A stretch of 64,000 nt of DNA from Saccoglossus kowalevskii (Eukaryota; Hemichordata; Enteropneusta; Harrimaniidae). A program made the translations under genes and the position numbers. The stretch lies in NCBI RefSeq assembly GCF_000003605.2, contig NW_003151264.1:97166-161165 (forward strand), in the 5' to 3' direction. Below the pieces are notes generated by a model. It had not been told where the DNA came from, ran no database searches, and was given only the letters and a program-made list of their open reading frames with translations. Shown here one piece after another: positions 50,192-60,872 of the stretch. Position 1 is the first letter of the stretch. Every line of letters starts with the position of its first letter.

Positions 50192-50253
50192 GTGTTATAA
50201 CAACAACAAATAGAAAACTTGACCGAGAAGGGCAGGAAGAGCACAGTCTAGAG
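50192..50253 (+). CDS. FAT1: Fat-like cadherin small exon (EC11 continued)
   Basis: 62 bases between TTTCTTTCAG and GAG then GTATGC. It enters in phase 1 and leaves in phase 0. Joined to the previous exon it reads IDENTG then VITTTNRKLDREGQEEHSLE, which matches FAT1 (GLITTTSRKLDREQQDEHIL in my memory) and supplies the LDRE motif of EC11. The next exon should begin with the V-T-V-x-D-N-G-type strand of EC11 and is not in the window. Confidence 0.93.
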
Positions 50254-51635
50254 GTATGCCATTAATATATAATTTGCATGTTTTATCATATATTTGCATG
50301 TAATCTGACTATTTAATGACTAGTATACTACTGAAGTCTTTTCACCACATTGTGCAAGTTGATATCTCCTCAGCCTGATTTACTGAAAACATTTACATGA
50401 TATTGTATTTATACAGGGTGGTGTTTTTATGACACACCCATGTTTTTCTTAAACAACTCTGTAGTCTATGCTAATACTCATCCTTGATATCATCTGCTTA
50501 AATATCACATTGCCTAAATTTGTTTTAATGGGTTGGACTTAACTGCTTAGCTATGACTGAGATTATAAATCTTGATTTTTACTCTGAGCTATTAGTGACA
50601 TTCTTATTTTTTTTATTGTGATATGCATTAGCCAGCAAAAAAGTCAAAAAAATGAATCAATTTTTAGATTAATTCTCAAAATATTCATTAATAAAAAGAT
50701 AAATCTTACACATTGAAAAATATTAAAGCATTGGTATTCATGGAATTATCCAGCACTGGTATTAGATTAGTGTAATTTACATATCCCACACCCTAGTACT
50801 TCCTCAAACCTAATTCACAACCAGGATTAATAACTGAATTGTGCACCACAGCCCTGTCATGTAGTCCCTAACAGAGATGTTGTTTCTGTGGCATAATGTC
50901 TCCAGTTAGCACTTGCAATAAAACAAAACAGACAACAGTGACACTCAGTGCCAGAAGCTGTCGCCTGGCACCAAAATATTTAAAAAACAAAATGTACATC
51001 AGCTTATTTGTGTTTCCATTCAAAATATTTACATTATAGATAATAAAAATAATCAAATTCTCTGGATTGTGGATTATTCCTTTGGAAATATATTAATGTA
51101 AATATTGCATCTACTGGATGAACTTTAATGATCTTTTATTGTCTCATGAGTATTACTTATTCATTGTACCTGACCCATCTTTGTAGGGTCACACGGTTTG
51201 TGTTAACTGTCTGTCAATCTGTCATTATCATTACCATTCTATTTGATGAACTTGAATTTACATAAATGAGAAGTTATTAAGTGAGAGGTCAGGAAAATGC
51301 ATGGCTGCTTTTAACTGATTGTTATCCTGTTAGCAGCTTTAAGTGCTTTGATAAGGGCGTTTGTGATGAAGACATTTGTGAAATTTGGTTTGACTTTTTG
51401 TCTTGAAAAATCATTAATCATTTGCTGCAGCAACATTTTGCATTGTTTCTCGACTCCAAAATCTCACAAAATAATTGTATATTGAGAAATTAAATTAGTT
51501 TACAGTAGTGGCAAACACCAGACGTGCATAATTTTCTCTGATAGAAGCGTATCTCCAGTAGAAACATGCATTAACCAAAAATTGCCTATGTTGGATGTTT
51601 GATCATTAAAATATTACTTCATTTGACAATAGACA

Positions 51636-51681
51636 TACCTCTGTCATTTACATAAGTACATATGCTCCTAATAGAGCAAAC
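51636..51681. repeat. Family C MITE fragment abutting family B element
   Basis: Contains TGTCATTTACAT and 'cctaatagagcaaa', the reverse-strand end of family C, and directly precedes the family B element at 51682. The same adjacency occurs at 5384-5475. Confidence 0.5.
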
Positions 51682-51866
51682 TACCGTAAAATCTGTATTA
51701 GAAGCTGCATCCCTAATAGAAGTCAAACCTATTCTTTTTAAAAAAATTGAGAACCACAAATTCATTTTTTCTCATATGTGTAATTGTTCTAATTGAAGCC
51801 ACATCCTATCTGTTGCATTGTACCCTTTTAATAGAAGTCGTAGCTCTTAATAAGCATTTTACAGTA
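51682..51866. mobile_element. Family B MITE, copy 2
   Basis: Starts TACCGTAAAATCTGTATTAG and ends CATTTTACAGTA. The interior shares ATTGAGAACC, TCATATGTGTA, TTGCATTGTACC and repeated AATAGAAG motifs with 5475-5658. The two copies have similar length (184-185 bp). Confidence 0.7.
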
Positions 51867-53399
51867 GATATTTGAATTAGCTACTTCTAGAAAAGGTGTT
51901 TCAGTTAGGTAGGACAGTAGCATGTATAAAATCTATTATTCAATTCTCTGCAGTAGAAGACAATCTCGACTGATGCTGGCCCTTTCCTACGCTAAAATTG
52001 GAATTTAAAAGATGCTGTTATTCCCCTACAGCCATAACAAAAATCTCTTGTGTTTTAAGCTCACTATGGGTAAAAAAAGTAATATCTAAAACAGATTAAT
52101 ACTTGATTGTATCAGGAGTACGTTTTTTTTTGTACTTCATAGGTTTCACAGGCTTCAAAATAAATATTACAGCTTTAATTAACACATTGTTGTCCCAGGC
52201 CACTGGACAATTTTGCAAATTCATGAGTTTGTTTGACTGTCAAGATGGATTGCAACCTTGCAGCATAGTTTGCTTAATCATAGTTTTCTTTAGTTTTATT
52301 TTGATCTTCCTTACAACAGACCTTTCTTTCTTGAAATTCTTCCAGCATCTTCCAAGCAGGCATAGTAATAGATTCAAAAAACTGCAGGACTGGTTTGTTT
52401 CTTTTTGACAGCCAACTTTGTGGAAGGCAAACATTGGGTGCCAGGATCAGTTTTATTGGTTGAATGTCTGAACTAAACCATAGAATGGTGTGTATTGATA
52501 TTTACCAACACCACAGTACACATATGACTTTGAGACTGACATTTTTATCACCTTGTATACATACATCCAGACATGCCCCATTTTCTCTTGTTTAGTTCGC
52601 TGGGATCTGTACCAAATGAACAAAAAAAAACTATCAGCTGCGAGTAAATTGAATGTAAACAGGTCCAAGATTTCCCACGCTGTGAAAGTCATCATAATTA
52701 CATTGCTGGATAATGTTTGTGGAAAGACCACAGAAAAAAAGAGGTTGATAATTTCCAAATGTTTTAGCACGTCCCTTTCCCAGTACAAAGTAATGACTTC
52801 CAGGTCAGAATATCTGGAAATCATCCTTGATGATCTAGTGCTTCTATTCCAATAATCCTCTAACATATCTTTTGATCATAGAAGCATATATAATAGATAA
52901 CAGTCGCGCCTAGGGCATCTGATAACAGTTGACTTCAAATAGGAATGTTACAGACACAATGAGAAACATGATTCTTTTCTCCATCTCGGGAGGCGAGGAT
53001 TCCCAATTTATGACTTCTTTTAGAACAGTTGTGATGTAAGTTTGACAAAGATAATACAGATGAGCCTAACAAACACTGGTTAGATGATAAAAGATTGCTG
53101 AATATACTATTGAGTAATGTCTATTCAAAACCCTCTTTGGCGCACCACTCAAGGTTGTGTTAATTGGCTTTGTAGTTATGATGATCCAATCCCCTGGATT
53201 ATTCTCACCTGCATGTTATTTTCACTTGAGGGCGAGAAACAAACAAAAAATAAATCTTATGGGGTTTAATCTATCTTTTCAATGCCGTGCATATATGTGC
53301 ATATACTAGTAGTTGGTACACTATTGTTGAAAACAAAACTCAAGGTCTGTGTGCGCTTTTCCATGACAATTAATCATAGTATCATTTCTGCCTACATAT

Positions 53400-53584
53400 T
53401 ACTGTACAATACTTCATTTTCAACTGGAATATATTTTTTGCTGAAAGAATAAATCCAAATAAATGAATGGTTTACATGTTCTTTATGACAAATTATTTCT
53501 AATAAATTACATTACAATTATTTCTAATAAAATGCAACTTGCAGTTTTCAGTTTATCCCCACTAAAATAAAATACCGCACAGTA
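53400..53584. mobile_element. Family A MITE, decayed copy
   Basis: Starts TACTGTACAATACTTCATTT and ends AAAATACCGCACAGTA. The interior is rearranged and only loosely similar to the better copies. Confidence 0.5.
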
Positions 53585-54294
53585 TTTTTTGATAAAGCCT
53601 ATGCTGATGGTGCTGTAGCAAATGAGTCTGGTGACTCAAATAGCCTTACTAAATTCCAATGAGGTGTCACTTCATCAATTTTTTGTAAGAGTCTAGCTGT
53701 GGGTATTCCATGTAAAGTAGTGTAAATGGATTTAGTTTTAAGTGTAACTGTGAAACTATTTGTCAATAGGGAAAGCAGTAATTGCTATAAATTCATACTT
53801 GTATTCAGTTGCCATCAACTATGTGAATATATGCATACCGTTACCTCCCCACCAGCCAAGTAATCTTCAAAGGAGTCCCGATTCTTGATGTAAACTTGAT
53901 CTCTATAATACTTGGCGTGTAAAAAGCTCTCAAGTAGTCAAACGCAGCTGCACTAGAGTTTTATCTTTAACTATTATAAGTTTTGTACACTGCTAAGAGC
54001 AGTACAATTGACCCGATTCACGAACTTGACTTCAGGGGTTTACAACTAAAGTGGTAATTTTAAACAGTATTTGAAAATTCTGTTCTGTAGTAAAACCAAA
54101 ACGTGCTGAGGAATTTTTATTTTTCACAAACTGGTTGATCTACAAGACTGTGTTCAGTCTCTTGTGTACAAGAGATTTCTTATGACATTTATTTCAGCTG
54201 TATTGGCTAAATGTAATCCTAGTTAGTGTAATCTTAGGATTAGACCTAACTGTTCATATGTGGCAGTGCTTGACCTCAAATTCCTAATATTTTT

Positions 54295-54400
54295 AGAATA
54301 CTTCATTTTCACTTTCAATTTATTTTCACTGGAAAGATGGATAAATTGCTGAAATAATAATATCCAGTGAATACGCTTTGTTCATTTTAGACAATTTGGT
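54295..54400. mobile_element. Family A MITE, partial copy
   Basis: AGAATACTTCATTTTCACTT, a following 'caatttattttcactgg' and 'atatccagtgaatacgc' match one arm and the inner part of family A. The other arm is missing. Confidence 0.4.
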
Positions 54401-54866
54401 AAAAACAAATTACATGTGCCAACCCCGATTTTTTTTTTTTCTAAGCAAGATATAATTGAAACTTTATTTTTCCTTCTTCATTCTTCAACTCCTTTCTGTA
54501 TGGTTTCTTGATGCAGATTTTTTTCTGTTACATATAAAGTTGCTGGCTTCTCCTTTGTAGTAAATAATTGTTTTATTAAATGTACTTCCTTCCTTTTGCT
54601 ATAAAATTGTAATATCTTGTGTTCAGCCTTGATAACTGATGAGTTTACCAGTAGGGAATGTGTGCAGTCTGAGGTTGAGGTAGTAACAACAATGTCTCTT
54701 TAGTCTTCTCCGATGCATGCCTCTTGTTAATTGGGAAATTCTTTTATGAATACTATCCAATATTCCGTCAATTTCAGGAGTCACATTGGAGTATTTGATA
54801 AAATTGGAAGGGGTGCCTTGCAACACATGGCTAGAATTGAAATTGTTACAAGCCAGCAAAATGAAA

Positions 54867-55000
54867 TACTGTATTTACTCTATTAGTAGCATTATGCGCT
54901 CATGTAAATGACATGGGTATGTTCATGATCAAGCATGTAAAAAATGCAATTTTTGGTTTATGTGCGAAGCACAGATGCACTTCTAATAGACCAAATAAAA
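54867..55000. mobile_element. Family C MITE
   Basis: Starts TACTGTATTTACTCTATTAG and runs through 'atgtaaatgacatgg' to 'cttctaatagaccaaata' near 55000. It is related to the 127-bp copy at 55766-55892. The right end is approximate. Confidence 0.45.
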
Positions 55001-55343
55001 TATGTTTTCCTGGTTTAGGAAAAGTCTTCTAGACAGTCTTCATACGGTGCAATTTGCACCAAACTTTCCATCTTTATTTGATTATTATCAATATCACTTT
55101 GAGAAAATTAAATTATGACTTGAGAGGCTGGTAACTGGATACGTTTGTTATTTTAAAATTTAAATATCAATTTCTAGGGTTTTGCATTACAAGCAGGTGG
55201 GGTGAAATGTCAAACATAATTAGAGTTCCGTGCAAAAATGAAGGGGAGAAACAAGCTGAAGTGTTCATAATGTGTTCTAAGTTAGTTGTCTTTGATGAGT
55301 TGTATGTGCGTAACATTATTGTCCAGCACTAGCTAATTGTAGG

Positions 55344-55556
55344 TACTGTAAATACTTTATTTTTTTGCTGGAATTAATTTTCGCTGAAAAGACATTTTTG
55401 GTGTTTTGTATGGAATTTATTTTCATGGATTTTTGACAAGTTAAATGTAAAATATAGAAAAAAAGGTATATTCGCTGGATTTTATTTTCACTGAATCATT
55501 CCTTCAGTGAAAATAGCGAAAATTAATTTTAAGTGAAAATGAAATATTTTACAGTA
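55344..55556 (+). mobile_element. Family A MITE
   Basis: Starts TACTGTAAATACTTTATTTT and ends GAAATATTTTACAGTA. It is 213 bp and aligns end to end with 27061-27272 and 29586-29797. Confidence 0.85.
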
Positions 55557-55765
55557 GTCTGTGCTAGGTTATCACTAATTGTAGTTGTGTTAGTGATAAT
55601 TATTCTTCAGATCTCAACTTGAACTTTGGTATTTTAAAAGACACAACTTAAGCCACAAGGTGTGAAGGAATTTTCTAACTGTTTTGATATGTGCCAAGTC
55701 AGTCATGAGTATCCAACTCTGATTATTGCCTTATTTCCGCTGAATATACATTATGTTTTACAAGC

Positions 55766-55892
55766 TACTGTATTTGTCTTTTTAGAAGTGCACATATAAA
55801 TCCAAACATTGTATTTATTGTATGCTGGATCTTTAAAATGACTTGGACCATAGATGTACAAGTGTTTGCGCTACTGATAGAGCAAATACAGT
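55766..55892. mobile_element. Family C MITE, compact copy
   Basis: Starts TACTGTATTTGTC and ends GAGCAAATACAGT, an inverted repeat. The interior includes 'gaccatagatgtacaag' and 'gctactgatagagcaaa', shared with the pieces at 5384-5474, 51636-51681 and 54867-55000. Confidence 0.55.
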
Positions 55893-58862
55893 TGGGTTAC
55901 ATTGGAATGAGTAAATTTTGTAATCAACATTGTTGACGTTTCTGAACACCCCATCCCTAACTGTTCACCCATTACTGTTTATTATTAGTGTTTCCTGTTC
56001 TTTGAGGTTCCGTGTTTCCACTCCATTGGGATGCTGGAGGTGTATAAGGATGTACATTTTTGGCTATAGGCTAATATAGAATATTTGTGGACCTAAAAAC
56101 CTCCGGTATTGGTGATTAAAACAGAAACAGCTCAGGACGCATGCTGAGTGTAAACATATCTTGCAGGAGTTTCTTGTTAGCAATTCCAACCATACTGAGT
56201 TGAGAGAGTTATTGTTTAGAAATACAGCATGTGAGAATATTAGCATATGACATGTTGCTTTGAGTAGCAGTGGATTTGTTTAGACATTACGTTTTATACT
56301 ATTTGCAACCTGAATCTATCCCACACACATGATATTATGCCATGTATATATCTATAGTGGGAGAGAAAGTGTGTGACTGTGCCGCATCCATTGGAAATCT
56401 ACCATGTGTTTTCTCAAGAAGCAGAATTTGAAGTTATTTAACATGGTTCTATGATTCTCTTGCGATTAACCAAAGTCGGCTTTTTGTCAGCTCTTTAAAA
56501 CAAACCTGCATAATTTTTTTGCATTTCTTAAAAAATTTTGACCAAAAGCTGTGGTCAATGAAAAATTATGTCCATTTGGTCCCAAATTACCACAAAAATG
56601 ATTTCAAAATAAATAAAAATTTATAAAATCTTGCACCCACATTTTGATGAGAAAAAATATTGTGTTCAGCTGGTAAATATTTGTTGTGCAGTTCAGATAT
56701 CAGATTGCTGATGTCTGTAGATATACCAGAATGATTGTATCTATAATGACAAAATATATAGTTATTAATATTAATAACTTATTAAAATCCCCAGGTATAC
56801 CTATAAGCAATTATACATGTCCTCAATTTGAAGACTTTCTGGGTGAGGTACTGAGCTATTTTATTGTGTGCAGACAAGTATTAAAATAAAAGAAATTAAA
56901 CCCAGTGATGCTAATACATTGATACTAAAATAAAAATATGCTCAGAAAAAATAAAATAAAAACCAACCAAGTTGAAAAAGTAATTGGCAATTACTGGTAT
57001 AGTGCTCACTATCAAAAGCAAATAATTATACTAATCTTGTACATTAATGCTTAAACTCAAATGTCACTCAACATCAAATTTGTTAGCGACTTAATGTTGA
57101 CTTCCATGAATAATCAAAATAGTATGTTCATTCGTCAATAATAACACAGTTTTGTGCCCAAACTCTGTTACAGCTGCTTTCTTGGAGCACCATGGCATGA
57201 TGGGAGCTCTGTTGATAAGACAGAAACAAATTCCAACCAAGTGTGAGGAATGTTACATCTTTAACTCAAAGAGGCATGGGGAGGGGTGTGATATCCATAA
57301 GTTTAATCATTGTATGGGGGCCCATCAAGGTGAAATTTCCACAGCTCTGGCTAATAAAATTAACTGTCAAATTTGATGCATAGTCTCAAAAGATTCATTG
57401 GTCATGCTTGGAGATCCGAAGTAATAATATATTGGAATATAGTGAGTTTCTGGGATGCATGCTTGAATTATTGCATTCATTACTGCCCTCTGCAAGCTTT
57501 ACTTTAGTTTTCTTTGAATTTCCTGCTTGCCACTAGAATAAATAATATATAAAACTATGAATATAAAAACACCTTAATTATAATTATTTGGTGTTCTGAT
57601 GTAATTATTTCATATTATGCCACCATATCATTAATTTTCAATTTCAATTTTGAGTGAATACAACAATAAATTAAAAATAAATAAAATAAAATGTTTTCTT
57701 ATCTTCAAAGGTACAAATTCATATATTTTGACTTCTAATTGGTTACAAGAATTTATCTTTTCTGTACTTGAACTAACAACAAATGCCCTTATTGATTGTG
57801 AAGTACTACCCGATAAAAAAACTAATATATTCTGATGATATTTTCAATATTTCATATTATTAATCTTCAAAAAAACTTTCTGTGGATATTAATATTCCTG
57901 AAGCGTGCATTGGAATCTGGAGTGATCAGGGTAAAGAAGGGTAGATATATTGATACTAAAAATTGCTGATACTCTGAAAAAAAATAGACTTTGTAGGTAT
58001 TCTGTTTTGATCCACCAGTTGCAATGGGAATTTCATTTTAAAAATATATACATAGATTACCCTCTAGCTGGGATTATCTTTCCCATGTCAAAATAGAAAG
58101 TGAAGGTCAGAAATGCAGAAAAATGTGAAAGTCAAAATGCAAATGCCCCAATACTTTAAAAAATAATAATTGTGCCTAAAACCAAAATTGACACATTTCA
58201 GATGCTATGATGTTATTTTTTTGACAAGTAATAACACTTTTAGTTCTGTGTTATGTTCAATTCTGTATTACACATGAAAATTCAGCCAATTCTAAAAATA
58301 ATAATTCATTCATGGTCAAATTAAACCGTTCTTGATACGATGTAAATTGTGAGTAGAAAATAATATTTCAGCAAGTAATAGAAATATTGCAGACTGAAAT
58401 AAAACTAAAACTGAAGATTAAAGAAAATCAAATTCTATAAAAAGAACTCAATTGAGAAAACATGTATTATGCATACTTTTCTTTTTGGACAAAGATTGCT
58501 ATTGCTTTTTGTGAATTACCTGCCAAATATATTCCCTCCTGGCCCAAATTTATTGAGAGAAGTAAAGCCTTAGTCCCAGGTCTAATCAGTGTGCTTTCAT
58601 GTATCATGCATGCACTGCTGGTGTATTTATTCACAGAATGTCATTGAACAATATGTGTATATCAACATTCTTGCTTTTTTAATTCACTCAACTTGGGAAA
58701 AAAAATCATATTAATAATTCTATATGGACTACTTTATAATTTTGATAAAGTCTAAAGAAAATTGTGTGTTTTGACAATCTCACTGGGGAAAGTCTCTATC
58801 AGGTGTGGTCCTACCTGGAAATTATTATTCAGTAAATAAGACTGTGTAATAGCCGTTTGTAT

Positions 58863-59745
58863 TATTAGTCTCCGTTCGGACGCAGTCCGAAAACGGGGTC
58901 TTATGTTTTGACCTGCGTGTGTCCGTGCGTGCGTGCGTGCGTGTGTGTGTGTCTGTGTGTGTGCGTGCGTCTGTGCGTGCGTCTGGACCTGTATCTTAGA
59001 AATGCCTGGACTAATCACAATCAAACTTCACACATACATCACACATGATATTATACATATGCACGGCAATTTGTTTCACGATCTGATTCAAGATGGCCAA
59101 ATGGCGGCCATTTTTGTGCTAAAAAATCCTAAAAATCAAGCATTTCTCGGCTGTTTACTGAATGTGGTTCTTGTGCCATATCTCTGACTTGCTTTCACTG
59201 ATTATGTTCAAATTTTAAATATTCATCATACATCATGTCATAGATAAACAGATATATTGGTTTGACGATCCTATTCAAAATAGCCAAATGGTGGCCATTT
59301 TTGTGCTAAAAAATCATCAAATATCAAGCATTTTTAGCATTTATGGATGGATTTTGTTAAAACTTGGTACATATATTAGACATTACAGGTTCCTGATGCA
59401 CATCATTTATTTTTCAGATTGGATTCAAAATGGCTGACTGGTAGCCATTTTGTTTTAATGATTGGGCTTCTAGAGTCATATCTCTTAAATGCTTTGACTG
59501 ATTATATATTCAAATTGTATATATTCATTATACATCATGTTATATGTATACATGTATTCAAAATGGCTGATTTTGAATGCTGTTCCAGAGCAATATCTCT
59601 CAAGTACTTGTTTGACGATCAGATACAAATGTCAATAATTTTAATGTTAAAAAATCATATTCCTGACATGGTTATATTCCAGCTATATTACTATAAATAA
59701 AACTATATATCTTAAATTTGATAACTAACTGGGACTGTGCCATGC
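58863..59745 (+). repeat. ATGGCC tandem array 2 with CGTG microsatellite head
   Basis: The head has GTCTCCGTTCGGACGCAGTC and a facing partial inverse (CGAAAACGGGG), then a CGTG/GTGT microsatellite (about 58919-58984). Three to four units follow with ATGGCC-type inverted cores at about 59092, 59281, 59429 and 59564, each followed in the better units by 'aaaaaatc', 'catatctct' and 'cattatacatcatgt' segments. The tail has ACTGGGACTGTGCCATG near 59729. The family resembles array 1 at 38810-39560. Confidence 0.8.
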
Positions 59746-60856
59746 ATGGCTTGTTTTAATCCAAAGCTGCATGGCGGTCAAAGCAGTGAAAGTATAAAAA
59801 TGTTTGCACGGAAATTTGAGCGGGAATTTTTTTGCAGTTAAAGATTACAGTCACCTGTGTCCGTCTTTTATATATTGTGTTTGAACAGTCAGCTGTGAAC
59901 TTTTGACCTGATGTTAACAAGTACTGCAAAATCATTATGTATTCTCATCAGATCATTGTATTTAAATAAAATGCATGATGCATGATTCGTTTGAAAATAT
60001 CGACAGCTATTTAAATATTATCGGGCGAGTAGCCTGAAGATTGATAACTGTTCCTCTTGTTAAAATGCAATTTGATTTACGAATCTTTAAACACTATCTC
60101 ATCGCTATCAATGTTCTCGCATTTATTTTCTCCGCAGCTGCATTGTAAATTTCCATGAACAAAAAATTGATAACCGTGCAATATGTTATCGCGTGTATTC
60201 ATATTTAATATCCATTCCAGTCATACCTCATTGGTTTTCACTATTACCTGGCAATTCATGAAGCGTGTTCAATTTATATACATGGAGGCAGTCTTGATGG
60301 CACACTTGAGCATAATGGGAATTGCTGGCAAGATGTAGTAGTTCTGCCAAGTTTTCTCATTACAAGGCAGCCGCAATACTAAATTGCTAAATGTACATTT
60401 TTTACTGTCTAGCTCTGCATTTTACCTCCAGGTAATGGTTGAATTATACCACATTGTATGCTGTAATTACAGATGAATACGTTGTCCCTGCAAGCCAAAA
60501 AATAAGATCACTCTTTTACTGACCCTGCTTTGCGTACCTGCTATTAGAAATGCCAGTTGTATAATTCTGAGCTTGAAATTCAGCAGTAATCTTTTTCACC
60601 TCTGATAATTTTCAACTATTTTTTATATCTCTCCAAATAAAAATAATATTTTAACATTCTATTGAAATGAATCTTGTATCTTCAGCTGGGTCCTGGTAAT
60701 CTCCATTTCACGGTTGACTTGATTGTAGTAATGGGTCGGGGGTCACGCTACCAGAATGGAGGGTAATTACACCAAATAATTTGTTCATTTATTCTGAATA
60801 ACTCGCAGGTGATGCCAGGTTTAATGCAATTACCTCTGAAGAATTATAGAACAATA

Positions 60857-60872
60857 CCCCCCCCCCCCCCCC
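60857..60872. repeat. Poly(C) tract, 16 bases
   Basis: An uninterrupted run of 16 C in intron 4, comparable to that at 16767-16784. Length is uncertain in any assembly. Confidence 0.9.

Noticed and set aside
52103-52408. Hydrophobic 101-codon + strand frame
   Set aside because: Composition is that of T-rich intronic DNA, with no family resemblance.
52453-52866. 137-codon - strand frame with an overlapping 100-codon + strand frame
   Set aside because: Neither resembles a known protein, there is no splice or promoter context, and both lie in intron 4. Chance openness is the simpler reading.
58752-59024. Low-complexity frames rich in His, Thr, Ala and Arg or Cys and Val
   Set aside because: They are translations of the CGTG/GTGT microsatellite.
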